Below, one piece after another: positions 20,507 through 32,028 of a stretch of 64,000 nt of DNA. The position numbers and the translations under genes were made by a program. This stretch comes from Dolomedes plantarius. Lineage: Eukaryota; Arthropoda; Arachnida; Araneae; Dolomedidae. Positions within the stretch are counted from its first letter, which is position 1, and every line of letters starts with the position of its first letter. A model generated the notes under the pieces. It saw only the letters and a list, made by a program, of their open reading frames with translations. It was not told the origin of the DNA and did not search any database. The stretch spans positions 130,858,151 to 130,922,150 of the forward strand of contig OU015498.1 in the NCBI GenBank assembly GCA_907164885.2. Reading direction: 5' to 3'.

Positions 20507-21393
20507 TTAAGGAAAATCAACTTTTATTTTAGCTCGGACATATCTTTTTGCTCTTCCTAATGGTTCGTGAGTGATAAAATTTGATGTAATAGTTACAACA
20601 AAACTATCGTTCCAATAGCACATATAAACTTCTCCATCGCATCGGTAATCAAACTCTCCACGTTGAAATTTAGATATTTCTTTTGCTGTTTTAAGAGAAC
20701 ATTGTCCCGTTCTGGAATCTCGCACTGTGCCGATTGCCTTAAAGCCTTTGTTAGATAAATCTGTCAGCAGACTGTACGATGTAAAAAAAGGTATCGAAAA
20801 ATATTTTGCGTTTCTCTGGATTGTCAATAAAAGATAATAGTTCGGAGACAACTTTTGATCCAAGTGGCAAATTTTCATTTTTCGAACTTTTTCCACCGTA
20901 GATAGGCATAGCATAAGGATAACCATTTGCTGAGCAGATCATCCAAACTTTGAAACCAAAGCGAATTGGCTTTCCACGTATGAATACCTTAGCCGAACGA
21001 TGTCCATAACACGGAACCATGGATTCATCGATACTCATATTTTCATGAAAAAATCCAAATTGACGAAAATTTTTTCCCACCTCTTTATAAAGGGGAGAAA
21101 TTTTTCCTAATTTATCGCCTGGTTTCAATTTACTATTATCAACAATGTGGAAATAATTTTAACATCCGAAATTTATTTCTGGGCATTGTATTGTTAACAA
21201 TTAGGATATGCAAATCTTCCTGAGAGCTCCAATATGTATTTTCATCAGGTACTGAGTGGTAGCCACTAAACAACAGTAATCCAAGAAACTGCCGAATGTC
21301 ATTTGCGTCGACGTCTAAAGAGTCTCCTTTTTGTAGGGCATGCAGCTTTGTAAGTTCGGCTGAATTTTCTAAGTAATCAGACGGCAGAATCAC
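20507..21393 (-). pseudogene. piggyBac transposase fragment, two frameshifts or stops
   Basis: Reads from 21393 (MILPSDYLENSAELTK) through DANDIRQFLGLLLFSG and NKFRMLKLFPHC to a break near 21139. It then runs from 21128 through NMSIDESMVPCYGH (first catalytic Asp), GFKVWMICSANGYPYAM and KIFFDTFF (second Asp). A frameshift near 20790 leads into LLTDLSNKGFKAIGTVRDSR...CYWNDSFVV to a stop at 20507. The third catalytic Asp region and the cysteine-rich tail are missing, as is the N-terminus. It is the best in-window reference for the longer split copy at 2.9-15.0 kb. Confidence 0.9.
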
Positions 21394-21428
21394 TGATCAC
21401 GTGTGATATCACTGCTTTTGTATATCGT

Positions 21429-21801
21429 TACATGCCATTGTTCCTTTTTTGGAACATTGCATTTTTACGCAGTCTTGAGGAAATATTTCTTGTTATTATT
21501 TTAATTTATTTTATTAGCTCGTTAAACTTGTCCTTTGCAAGTACGATGGGGAAATTTTTGGGTGGATTTGAATTTTTAGGAATTTTATAGAATTTTTTTT
21601 CTTACGTACTGTAAAAATTGTGAAAAAAGCTGATTTTTAGAAATTTTTCTACGCTAAAATATTCATATTTGAAAAAAAAAGTCAAAAAATCAATCATGCC
21701 TTCTATAATATACGGTAATTTTTTCAAACTGACAGATATCACACTTTATTTTAAAAAAAAATATTAAACATGGTGTTCCAAAAAAGGAACATTGGCATGT
21801 A
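21429..21801. repeat. Internal foldback of the piggyBac terminus
   Basis: 21429-21456 (TACATGCCATTGTTCC...GGAACA) is the near-perfect reverse complement of 21774-21801. The right end of the element is therefore duplicated in inverted orientation about 350 bp inward. Each arm also holds its own palindrome GTTCCTTTTTTGGAAC. Confidence 0.85.
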
Positions 21802-22230
21802 AAAGGTTAATTTATTAAACGCTGATCACGTGATTCCTTTTTCTGTTACTTTAAATAAGTTTATCTTCACATAACAACGAAATAGGCAAAAAAATACATT
21901 TTTTTCTTGCTAATGCGGCAGACGATTGGACATTATTCAAAAAAATATTAAAATAATGTAAAAGATATGTTCCTCAAACTGTACTACATTAACTGTACTA
22001 TATTCTTTAGTATGTCCTATGAGATTTAATTTGAATACTTTCTTCTACATTATTTTGTCTATAAAAATATCCCTTACGATTTTTTTATTAATATATTTTT
22101 TTTTGTTTTTTATACGTCAATCGTATACATTGATCGTCGTATTTATTATATATATATATATATATATATATATTGGCATTAATTGCATACACTGACATTG
22201 TATTTAATTTGAATGTACCGTTCGTTTAGG

Positions 22231-23396
22231 AACACCTGGTTTATGGAATACTAAAAGTTTAAAATAGTGGCGCCATCTATTTATAATAAACCTACCAAAA
22301 TCCATTAAAAAACTAAACACAGTATAAATAACATAGAAAAAAAAGCATACGAAATGTTATACACATTAATAATATGAAAACCAATTAAAATATATAAATG
22401 TATAATAAACTCCTCAGATTTCAGCTATATTCGGTCTTTCATCATAAAAAAGCTGAAAAATTTTTTTAAAAAATAATAAAATAAAATAAAAATAATAATT
22501 TAAAAAATAATAAAATAAAATAAAGATAATAATTAAAAAAATAATAAAATAAAAGCTGAAATAAAAAAGCCTTCATAAAAAAGCTGAAAATACAGGTTTA
22601 GCAAAATTTGCACGATCCCATACTCGAACCCGAGACTTACGGGGTACCAAATGAATCGCTTTAACTACTACGCCACGATTACGCACAACACTGTTGAGTA
22701 AAGTAAGAAATATACGCAATGAGTTTTTTGGAAAGTTGCTATGGGTTGGTGAATATACATACATTTATGGAGTAAGAGGAGTTTTAAGTGAGAAATAAGT
22801 TAGCAGGATAGAAGCTTAGTCTTTAACTCTTCAATAGACACAGAGACATAAGCTAGGAGGATTGCAGTAGCGATTAAAAAAGATCGTGACACTTAGCGTG
22901 GTTGATTCGAATTTTCCATCGCGTGTGAGAGTGTCAATATGCCGTTGGATCCGATTTATTTTAGAGTATAAAATCTGACTTGAAAGATTATTATTTTCAT
23001 TTATTATTCTGGTTTAATATATAACTTGAAACTTTTTGATTTTATTTATTTTTATCTTTTCGCTCGCTGTTTGCTAACCCTAACGTGGACGCCATATTCA
23101 GAGCGGTGATTCCAGAAAGTGTAACAGCTTACAAATTGTTGGTTTTTTATTAATTAAAAATCAACGGTAATTAATTTCGATTTTTGAAGTTCTTCAGACC
23201 CTCGGCTGTTTTTAAAGACGCCTGTATGTAAAATTTCACGATCGTTGCTCCTAAACTGTGGATTTCTATACAATTACAGAGATACAAACATTCATTTTTA
23301 TATATTAGATTTATTTTTTTTGGAATTAATTGCATACATTGACAGTTGTATTTAATTTGAATGCACTCCGTAGCGAAGTGCGAGTTTTTAGCTAGT
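22231..23396 (-). repeat. Mosaic R-type repeat, copy R3
   Basis: Contains CAGTATAAATAACATAGAAAAAA and CTCCTCAGATTTCAGC blocks shared with 18726-20010, then simple AAATAATAAAAT repeats (22460-22555). At its right end, reverse complemented, is the family start CTAGCTAAAAACTCGCACTT...GGAGTGCATTCAAATTAAA. No gene. Confidence 0.6.
22612..22685 (-). other. tRNA-like sequence (pseudo-tRNA or SINE head)
   Basis: On the minus strand an A-box-like TGGCGTAGTAGTTAAAGCG is followed about 35 bases later by a B-box GGTTCGAGTATGG. Acceptor and T stems pair poorly, so a working tRNA is unlikely. It may be a tRNA-derived SINE head or relic embedded in the R3 mosaic. Confidence 0.4.
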
Positions 23397-24898
23397 ATTG
23401 TTATATGCATTCAAAACACTAATAATCGAGTCACAAATCAGTTACAACAAAGAAAATGGTGTTCCAGAACAGACATTTTATTTCCCAATTCTGGGACCTA
23501 AAAACAGGATAAATTTAATTTTTTCAGACTCGGTGCCGGTTGTTTGCTCGCCATATACGTGGGTGTGGGTGTGTATATGTTATGCATGTGTATGCTTCAA
23601 GTGTTTTTTACCCGAAAAAGTATTATACAACGGGAGAATAAAGTTTGACTGGGAAAAAAAAGTAGTCTTAATCCAACTTGGACACTCTGAAACTGGGTAG
23701 TGATAACACGCATTTTGAAAAAGAGTGAGTCACATTCAAAAAAAAAAATCATTTATACGAGATGTTGGATTTTATTTATGCTATCATCGTTTCCTGATCG
23801 TTGTGAGAGGGGGGGGGGGATATTCTTCAGTTGACAGAATTACAGCTCAAAGAGAGAGTAAAGATCTACGGTACGGTCCTTTTTTTAAAGCGGAATGAGG
23901 GGGGATTTGACGTTTATGTTCCAAGTCAACGATGGATAGCGTTCATTTATTTTGATGGTAATCAAGCACGCAAAGTAGAAATGAGCGGGCCAGAATGAAG
24001 TATCTGGATAGACCATTCATTAGCATTAGCTTTTTTTTCCCCTAAAGTAGAGAAAAGAGTCACTTACATCTGCTATCCGTATCAGTCTATCAAAAACGGC
24101 TCCTAATCAGCTAAGGTGCTTTCACCAATATCTGGATTATTTTTTTCACTATATTAAGTTACTCTAGTAAGCTCAAGAAAATCGTTTGGGGTAATCAGTG
24201 AAAAATTAAAATTTATGAGGAAAAAAAATCTTTCTCTCGTGGGTCCACAGTTATAAGATTAACTAGACATACGTGATTAGTTAGCCTCTTGTCCACTTTT
24301 CATGGATAATGAAGACTTTTCTAAACATTGTCCACTGACATTTGCACAGCTAGTTTCAATATTACATTATAACATAAGTTTGTTTTAAGACAAGTTAATT
24401 AAACACTTCAGTCCATTTGTATTAGTCCAAATTTATAAAATTGGAATTAATTATTCCTTATTATAATCAAAAGTATCTTCCCTATGTTCGTCATGGGCTG
24501 CTTTTCATCGCGTCACTTTTGTTGGATTTGATAACCCGAAGGCTTTCTCTCTAATATTTTCAGTTAGAGTTACAAAAAGTGCATTATCGAGTTAGCACTC
24601 TGTTAGCCCCGAATTATCTTCAAAATGCGAATACTACTGAAATTCAGAAGAACGTTAATGTTCACTATAAAACCCGCTTTGATGTTTTAAATTTAGGTAG
24701 TAGCTAGTGATGTATAATAGAGAAATAAATTTATTTCTCCGTAGAGAAATTAATTACCCTTTAAGGGACCAGATAGGAAGTAATTGGTGTAATCACTAAA
24801 AATCAGACATGCAAAATTTGTTCTGTGTTCACGTTTGGACGGACTAGTAAAAAATCCATGAAAACGAAAGTGCAATAAATACACAAGAGTAAACGAAA
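23397..24898. other. AT-rich DNA with no recognised gene
   Basis: GT-rich patch at 23565-23600, G-run at 23809-23819. No protein similarity or paired inverted ends seen. Confidence 0.4.
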
Positions 24899-25127
24899 TA
24901 CACTGCCCTCCAAAAGTTAAGGTACAACAAGTTTTTTGAAGCTCACCCTTAAAATAACGGAAGTAACAATAAACTTCATAGTGTATATGAATGATAGTAT
25001 CGAAGTTTAAGAAAACTTATGCAAAAAAAAAACCTAGGTCACCACTTTCATTTTAAATAATCGTCACTTATATAAAAATAAGAGAAAACGTGGAAAAATC
25101 AAACTTTCCCGACTTTGTGTGTAAGTA

Positions 25128-26690
25128 TTGTGCATGATTGTTTATTTTCAATTTTTGTTGGCAGTTTCGTTGACAGCACCCAAGAGAGTCTACCAGTATC
25201 TCGGAGAAGTCGTTTTATCCGATTCAATAAGGTGGAGGGCGATCGGATGGATGGAAAGGGGATTGTCACTAGCTGATGATGCAAGACGTTTCAATGTGTC
25301 TCGAAGTGTGGTCCAACGACAGTGGAATCAGTTTGCATCAGAAGATTCTGTGTCTAGAAGACATGTTCCAGGTCGATCACGAGTTACAACACCTGTGGGA
25401 CACTGCTTTCTAGCTCTTTCGGCCAGAAGAAGGATAAGCATTACTGTGCCTCAGCTTGTTTTAGATCATTTTATCGCTTCAAGGACAAGAATATCTGCTA
25501 CTACGGTGGGAAGACGCCTTCACAATTGTGGTCTTTATGCAAGACGACCAGCTATGTGTGTCCCACTTAACCGACGACAGAGAAGTGCCCGTTTATCATG
25601 GGCAAGAGAACACGTTTCCTGAACCAGACAGCAATGGACTTATAGAGAATAGCTCACTTCTACCCAGACTTGGGTGTGTATAATTTAAAGTGGCACTCTA
25701 AATGAATTTGATACAAACACGGTTTATACATGAAACAATGTTTATTGAATTCGTTGCACATATAGAATTTGCTTTTACAGCAATAAGCATACGTACTACT
25801 TGTACGGAATATATATTAGCATTCAATAAAACTACACTTTGCAATACTCACAACCTAGAGAGTCAAACCAGCAGTTCTGCCACGTAAACTTTGGGCCCCC
25901 TAAGCACTAGCGCCGGCTAACACCTGGAGCTGCTTACCTCGTAGCTGCCTTAACTCGCTTATCTATCAACCTTAACAAAACCTTCCTCTTTTTAATCAAG
26001 CTTCATGGTATTTATACCAAGCGCGTATGCCGAAATTAGCATATCTCAAGCAACTTCTTTAATTCATTCACTCAAAAGTTTGATTCTTGTAAATCGAATC
26101 TTATGTACTATACCTTACAGACTTCTGTACTCTTCACAGATTATTCCAGGTTCACACTGGAGAGTGATTCAGGGCGTCTGCTGATCTGGAGGGAACAAGG
26201 CACTAGATACAATCAATCTAACATTGCTGAAAGATACAGTTACAGAGGTGGTGGAATCATGGTTTCGACAGGAATCTCTCTCGGTGTTCACACTGACCTA
26301 CATGTGTTCCATAGAGGAACTCTGACTGGTGTAAGATATCGGGACGAGATCCTTGATCAATATGTCCGCCCATATGCCACTGCTATTGGCAATGAATTCA
26401 TTCTAATGGATAACAATGCAAAACCTCATCGATCTGCGCTTGTAGATGGTTATCTTGGGGGTCACGGTTTTGACCGAATGGAATAGCGAGCTTGATCTCC
26501 AGACCTGAATCCGATAGAGCATGTTTGGGACTACCTTGGCAGACAGACACGTTGCTACTTTAAGTTCTACTCCAAGGTCATTACATGAGCTGGAAAAAGG
26601 TTTATTCCGCGTCTGGTCTTCGCTTCCCATTCCGGTGTCCGACAACAAAATTGGCAGCATTAAAATTCGGTGCCAACAATGCATTACAGT
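25128..26690 (+). pseudogene. Tc1-like transposase, broken, interrupted by an LTR
   Basis: The N-terminal half (25128-25622) has two helix-turn-helix parts (LSLADDARRFNVSRSVVQRQWNQF and the segment ending in YARRPAMCVPL). After a stop at 25620-25622 and another near 25648, the LTR interrupts. The frame continues at 26124 with SVLFTDYSRFTL (first Asp), RGGGIMVSTGI, LMDNNAKPH (the usual DNARPH Asp appears as Asn), two stops near 26485-26493, and SPDLNPIEHVWD (Glu). Later codons are frameshifted. Removing the LTR and one TSD copy joins the two halves in one frame. The copy is inactive. Confidence 0.9.
25671..26119 (-). repeat. Solo LTR inside the Tc1 transposase gene
   Basis: The 449-bp block begins TGGGTGTGTATA and ends TATACCTTACA (TG...CA ends). 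It is flanked by the 4-bp duplication GACT (25667-25670, 26120-26123). A 4-bp duplication suits Ty3/gypsy. Orientation is inferred from weak signals only. No internal element sequence remains. Confidence 0.7.
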
Positions 26691-27289
26691 TAGGGTTGGA
26701 CAAATTCTTTATTAGAAACCACTTTTTTAATGTTTCCTTGAGATTTTTCCACATAAAAATGTGATGTATTATTTTCTTCAATAACAGAGTTTTCTGCCAA
26801 GAGTGGTTTTTTTTTTCTGTAACTCATGTAAATTGTGTAAATTTCTTTGTCGCATTTAGTAAAGAACTGTTTAGTGCACATTTCGACAAAATTTCTTGTT
26901 TCTCTATTCATTCATTTTTAAATTAGACTTGAAAAACATGTTGTACCTTAACTTTTGGAGGGCAGTGTATTTGACTCCTTCTATTTTTCTTACATAAATA
27001 AGAATAAGTATTAATTAGCCGAAGTATATAACCATTTAATCGCTCTCCGACAATTCACGCCTAGCAAACAACTGTCAAAGGTATAAGACAGCTTGATAGC
27101 CATACTGTTAAAATGTCGTATTCTTTTTATGAAGATTCCGCGTATTGTACAGTCAAGGTTAATCATTGTATGATACTGTAAGACCGGGGTTACTCTGTAA
27201 CTGTAGGAGTAACTTTGTGACATGTGATCATTTTTTCGTATTTTCTATCTCGCGCCACGTCCGTGATCCCTGTAAAGCAAAGAGCAGAG

Positions 27290-27375
27290 CCAACCAAGGG
27301 CGGCGCCAGGGGGGGGGGGGGGCAGTAGGGTCAATTTCCCCCCCCCCCAAAAAAAAAAACCTGACTTTTTTTTTT
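27290..27375. other. GC-rich homopolymer patch, possible hAT MITE end
   Basis: CAAGGGCGGCGCCAGG is followed by G12, then C12 and A10. It resembles the inner layout of the hAT MITE at 14050, but no partner end or target duplication was found. Confidence 0.3.
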
Positions 27376-27559
27376 CATAGCCTAAAATGATATAATCGTA
27401 GTCCTAATACTAATTGAGTTTAAATTTAAAATGAGAGGATGTATATTTATATATACAGGTGGTTATCAAATTAATGGAAACACTAAGAAACATCATGAAA
27501 ACTTTTATTAATACGGGGCAGGATCACCTTTGTTATCTAATACCACCTGATTCACCTTG

Positions 27560-29290
27560 GTATTGGATTGTACAAGTCATAAATAGTGGTTAAGAATATA
27601 TTATACCAATCTTCAGGGAAAAATCCTGAAAGTTCCGGTAGAGATGCTGTGGTGAATATCGATACCTTTATATATCCGTTTATACAGATCACAGTGGTTG
27701 GATGATTTATAGTCGGGATTGTACGGGGCAAGATAAGATATTTGACTTCTTTTTCATGATCTTCAAACCAATACTTGATAGATTTAGCTGTATGTATAGG
27801 GGGATTATCATCATGGAGAACGCCATCCCCTGCAAGAAATAATGTTTGCACCATAGGATGGACTAGTTGAGCTAAAATTTCGACATAGTCCTTCCCATTC
27901 TATCTCCCTTTTAGGGTTACAATAGGGCCTGAAGAAAACCATGAGATGTCATCTCAAAACCTGATAGATCTACCTCCATGATTGACAGTTGAGATGAGAC
28001 AGCCAGAATATTACGCTTGTGTAGGTGTTCTCCAGACATACGCACGTCCTTTTGCAAGGAACAATGTGAACAATGATTCGTCGGACCAAATGCCGTTTTT
28101 CGACATATTACTCGACCAGGATTTGTCTTCGTGGCACCATTGTGGGCGATATTTTGTATTGGCATCTATTACAAGTGTCTTGGGAATAACTACTCTTCCG
28201 TAAATGCTTTGTTTGTGAAGTTCCCTTCTACCTCTAAGGGTTTATATCGGAACATTCAGATGCAGATTGAGCTCTTCGGTCATTTTGATCGCCGTTGTTT
28301 TCTTTCTTCATGTCGCAATCCGCTTCAATACTTCGTCCGTCTCTTCTCACTCAACTCTCCCTTTCGTCCACTATTCTTTTTGGCAAACGGTGTTTTTCCA
28401 TGCACTCTGTATGCTATCATGACTTTCGATACCATAGCTCAGAGGTGGGGAACCTTTTTACCATTAGAGGCCACATGTAAATTAGGTAGTAATAAAGGAG
28501 GCCGCATAAGTTGATGAACCTATAAATGCGACTTTTATGAAATTATCTTAGTTAGGTATAGTTTTAACAATTAGGTGCATTATATAGAAAAATAACAAAA
28601 AAAAATAAGTCCTTATTTATTTATTATTTTACATAAAAAGTTACAATATAAAATATTTTTGTATTCACACAGGATAAAAACTTGTTATAACATTAATCAT
28701 TAATTATTTTTTTTGCAGAAAAAATAGTACGTTTTAACGTACATGGTGTCAGTCACAACAATAATAGTAAGAAAATAGTTTTTGTGTCGAGATCATATAA
28801 CATGTCTGGTAGTATTGCTAAGAAACTCTGAGCATTAAATTACATATAAAGTGTAGTTAAAGTATCATACAATCAAGGTAAACGAAGCTCATTTGAATAA
28901 ATATACAATTGTAGCGACTTTAGACAGCAATTTCAAAATGTCAACTTTATTTTGGCCGACACTGTACATACATTCATGCCGTTCTTTATTTAATTATATT
29001 GATTTGGAAATTGTTGCAATTGTTGTAATAATTAAATATTAATTAATACAAGTGCTAGCTTTTATGAAGGCCGCAAGAGAAGATCACGGAGGCCACATGT
29101 GGCCTCGAGACCGCGCGTTCCTCACCTCTGCCATAGCTCAAAAACACCCATTAACCTGGGGGTTGCAGTAACAGATACTCCAATTTAAAACGCTCTCCAA
29201 AAATTTGCCCTTTTCGCAAGGTCTGCAAGGTTTGATATTTTACGCCGTCCCCCAAAAAGCACGGTGCCCTTAGCATCATTACTGCTATCT
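27560..29290 (-). pseudogene. Tc1-like transposase pseudogene
   Basis: Read on the minus strand, recognisable parts are a degraded HTH region near 29150-29290, then VLKRIATxRKKTTAIKM...NLHLNV, RRELHKQ, YGRVVIPKT and KYRPQWCHEDKSW. These are followed by WSDESLFTLF (first Asp), AYVWRTPTQA and HDDNPPIHTAKSIKYWF (second Asp). Many stops and frame changes. The DPE-type C-terminal motif has been lost (PRTIPTINHPTT where SPDLNPIEN is expected). The hAT MITE at 28440-29131 separates the N-terminal part. Confidence 0.8.
28440..29131. mobile_element. hAT-type non-autonomous element (CAGAGGTGGGGAACC family)
   Basis: Ends CAGAGGTGGGGAACC and GTTCCTCACCTCTG are inverted. Both flanks carry the perfect 8-bp duplication CCATAGCT (28432-28439, 29132-29139). 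The palindromic GGCCACATGTGGCC lies near the right end. No coding capacity in 692 bp. Confidence 0.95.
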
Positions 29291-29559
29291 GGCAGTAGAA
29301 TAATACATACACTATATTATATAAAAGAATTCCGGTGGCCAGACTTGTTTTTTAAGAAATACGAAGCACTTTCAGAAACGTCACTAATATTGATAGGTAT
29401 TTCCACTATTTTGATAACCACCTGTATGTATATATATATATATATATATATCGCCGCGAAGTAGCGACAAAATCCGCCAGAAGCAAAAAGACAGAGAAAG
29501 TCTTCAAAGTTCTCACGTAAGAAATCTTCACTCTTCGAACAACAGCAGTGAGATGTTTT

Positions 29560-29970
29560 CTCTTAGAGAATCCGACGATAGCATAGAATTGTTTGAAGAG
29601 GAATCAAATGATTCAGATTCTTACAGTACTCCGTTGTCTTTGATCCCAAACAATACCAGCAACGTCTTTGAACTAAACGGACCAGTTCCACCTATGCTTC
29701 CAAAGCGGATGATTTTGTGGTGGTAAACTTCGAGAGCCAGGTTTTCCTCGGAAAAGCGACTGATGTTATGGAGAGCGTTATAGAAAGATTGAAATATACT
29801 TGAAAATGCTGGCCCGACTGTATGAAATTTTATACTCATGGAATGAGGTGCTATATGACATCGATCCCCATAGGACAGTGATCTCCCGAGGGTCCTTTGG
29901 TGTCAAAGATATAGATAAATCCAATATTTGTAATAGTTTAACCAACTGGTTTAAACAGGGCATCATTACG
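29560..29970 (+). pseudogene. C-terminal fragment of a pogo/jerky-like transposon protein
   Basis: One frame gives SDDSIELFEEESNDSDS (acidic serine-rich) up to about 29690. A second gives ADDFVVVNFESQVFLGKATDV. After more shifts a third gives ILYSWNEVLYDIDPHRTV and SRGSFGVKDIDKS. The order of an acidic stretch, a D-F-VVV-F segment and a (P)...RG.F.V.E-like tail resembles the C-terminal module of many uncharacterised arthropod and cnidarian transposon proteins. Those are often pogo-like, as I recall. At least two frameshifts and one stop. It is probably what is left of the protein of the surrounding 27171-30738 element. Confidence 0.45.
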
Positions 29971-30740
29971 TAAAAGCGCTCATATGTGTAGCCCCACAAA
30001 CTGTGTACTATCACTAACTGATTCGCAAAAACTCTCATGATGCCCTAACAGCGTAAATCGGCCTTGCAAACAGCCGCCGGGATCGTAAGAAGCAATCCCT
30101 AAAACTCTTTCCGACTTCTTGGACGGAAACAACTACTAGCGCTCGTGCCGACTTGCCGACACCCTCTGAACTCTGCTTGCTGAGAAAGGATGTTTATCAG
30201 TCGATCCAATGTTTTCCTAGCTGGTAGCAGCATATTTTCGTGTGTGCCTGTATACTTTTAAAATTGTGTAATTCTGTAAGTAATTGTTATGGTTTCATTA
30301 AATTAGTTAAAATGTAACCTAGGGTTTCATTTTTTTACTGTCGGGATCAAATTTACTTTCTCCCTGAAGTCAACAGGTCGCGGTTGTTATGTGACTGTTC
30401 CGGAGAATGGCTACAATAGTTATAAATAATTGTGTATCAAGCTTTCAATAAACGTTTTACTGCCTGACTTTATGTCAAGTAATTTTTCCTCTTGCATTTC
30501 AAGGCGAAAACACTAATGTCACAAAGTAGCCCCACTCGGCGGGGCAACTTAGTGACACATTTTAACCCTAATTTCTCAATGGTAATTAAAAATCCGGGTT
30601 AGCGCAATACATTACTACGTAGGAAAAGGGTGTACCATTGTTTTGCAATTATTTGTTTTGGGCTATTTTTAAAACTGATATGCTGGCACAGGAAAAAATT
30701 TAAAATCCGTCACAAAGTAACCCCATCTTACGGTATCATA

Positions 30741-31426
30741 AATAATAATTACGCTATAACTGAATAATTAATACTCCTGTATTTAAATAGAGATCTAAAA
30801 ATAAGGAATTTATTGTTTCAACGACATCATGTACTGAAATTCAGAACTTTTAAATATAATTGGTTTGCGACATATATCTGTCACTGAAACAAACGAAAAA
30901 AATAAAAAACAAAAAAAACGGCATGTCAATTTCCTTCTGGGGTTTGTGTTTTTCATGTGTTTATTTAGGTCACATTCCCGACAGGGCATGTTAAAATTTC
31001 AAAATTTCCCTGTCCCCGATCAATTTTTATGAATCAGGATAGTAGAGAAAATATTCAGTAGAATTGAAAATTGTGTATAATTTTGTTGCATGTTATATTT
31101 TTATTGGAAGCTTAAATTGAAGTAACTGTCATCATTTAATCATAATGTACTCACTCCTCTTTGCACGTATATAAAATTGTTTCACCACTTGGTTTAGTTT
31201 AAGATGTAGTTATTTCGAAAATAAAATTTTATTTCATACTTAGATTCAAAAACAGCAGAACATACGGTTTTTTAAACGCAAATATTTCTTTTTTTAATAG
31301 TAACTATGAAAGAATTATTTGTTGATTTACAAAACACATATTACTGCATTAGCCAGTCCATCATATAACTTAAACTAATAGAGATTAAACTTAGGTAAAT
31401 TGAAATAGGTAAATTGAAATACATAT
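30741..31426. other. AT-rich DNA with no recognised gene
   Basis: No protein similarity. A short direct repeat, GGTAAATTGAAAT, lies at 31393-31420 just before the next MITE. Confidence 0.4.
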
Positions 31427-31670
31427 CGCACCCCGGCAAGAAAAGTGACACAACTCAAAAATGCAGCATTTGAGAAAAATCAACTTAAGGAATACTATAC
31501 AGCTTGAATTAGCATTACAATAAAACTGATACAACTACCCTCAGGTGGACAAATTGCGAGGTAGAGATGTGTCGCTTTTCGTGCACGATGGGGCACGTCA
31601 TACATATTTTTCAATGACATAAACTTAAAATTGCCATTTTTGACTTGTGTCACTTTTCTTGCCGGGGTGC
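31427..31670. mobile_element. MITE with 37-bp inverted ends (CGCACCCCGGCAAG)
   Basis: 31427-31463 and 31634-31670 are near-perfect inverted repeats beginning CGCACCCCGGCAAGAAAAGT. Total length 244 bp with no gene. Flanking bases do not give a clear target duplication, so the superfamily is undecided. Confidence 0.8.
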
Positions 31671-32024
31671 GAAATGATTCAGAAATAAAAGTCTGAAACA
31701 CGCCCATAAATTTTTTTTTTTCGATTTGTAAGGTTCATAAAGCAAATTAACATGACTTAGATTGTGCAATTGTTTGCTCACCTGCCCGGAAATCAGGGGG
31801 ACGGTTTCGATTTCCGAGTCGGTCTGGTTGCTTTAAGGTGAAAGATGGAAGTGTGGCAGAGTCCTACACGTTATAATGGCACCAGAATTCAGGAGAATAT
31901 GAAGTTGATTCAGAAGTTTCGTGTCATGGCTTAAAATAGTACCTCTGTCCTCTAGGGGGGAAGGGGCTTTGGTTTTGAATCCCCGACCAGCTCTGTGGCA
32001 TTTCAAGAGAAAAAGGACAATGCT
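31671..32024. other. Possible degenerate SINE fragments
   Basis: GGTTTCGATTTCCGAG (31805) and GGTTTTGAATCCCCGACC (31972) resemble B boxes. TTATAATGGCACCA (31872) also appears, reversed, in the SINE at 34.8 kb. Borders not determinable. Confidence 0.35.
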
Positions 32025-32028
32025 TTAA

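Larger units (their letters stand above)
20371..21806 (-). mobile_element. Internally deleted piggyBac element
   Basis: Perfect 14-bp inverted ends CCTTTTACATGCCA, flanked on both sides by TTAA (20367-20370, 21807-21810), define a 1436-bp piggyBac copy. Its end matches that of the long nested piggyBac ending at 15008, so they are one family. The transposase gene inside lacks both its N- and C-terminal parts, making the copy non-autonomous. Confidence 0.95.
20011..22230 (-). repeat. Repeat family R, copy R2, interrupted by piggyBac
   Basis: Same landmarks as R1, with (CTGA)n near its left end. It is cut at TTAA by the piggyBac at 20371-21806. R1 supplies the uninterrupted sequence (GAATTTAATTTATTAAA at about 18360). 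The copy ends with GGCATTAATTGCATACACTG...AATTTGAATGTACCG, the reverse of the R4/R5 beginning. Confidence 0.75.
24901..26967 (+). mobile_element. Tc1-like transposon split by a solo LTR
   Basis: Ends CACTGCCCTCCAAAAGTTAA and TTAACTTTTGGAGGGCAGTG are perfect inverted repeats. They extend through GGTACAACA and are flanked by TA on both sides (24899-24900, 26968-26969). Without the LTR the element is about 1.6 kb. The transposase is on the plus strand and broken. Confidence 0.94.
27456..29424 (-). mobile_element. Tc1-like relic (CAGGTGGTTATCAAA ends) split by a hAT MITE
   Basis: CAGGTGGTTATCAAATTAAT at the left is inverted at the right (TTTTGATAACCACCTG), with TA on both flanks (27454-27455, 29425-29426). 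Subtracting the 692-bp MITE and its TSD leaves about 1.27 kb, a normal Tc1 size. The transposase is a minus-strand pseudogene. Confidence 0.92.
27171..30738 (+). mobile_element. Candidate pogo-like transposon with TGATAC ends, containing nested elements
   Basis: The left end TGATACTGTAAGACCGGGGT and the right end (inverted: TGATACCGTAAGATGGGGTT) form an imperfect inverted pair with TA on the outside of each (27169-27170, 30739-30740). GTCACAAAGTARCCCC-type boxes recur near the right end (30519, 30709), and their inverse occurs near the left end (27185-27220). The only coding trace is at 29620-29970. A Tc1 relic occupies 27456-29424. The family is inferred from the TA target and the coding trace; not certain. 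Confidence 0.6.

Noticed and set aside
31427..31670. Assigning the CGCACCCCGGCAAG MITE to hAT, Tc1 or piggyBac
   Set aside because: Flanking bases show no 8-bp, TA or TTAA duplication.
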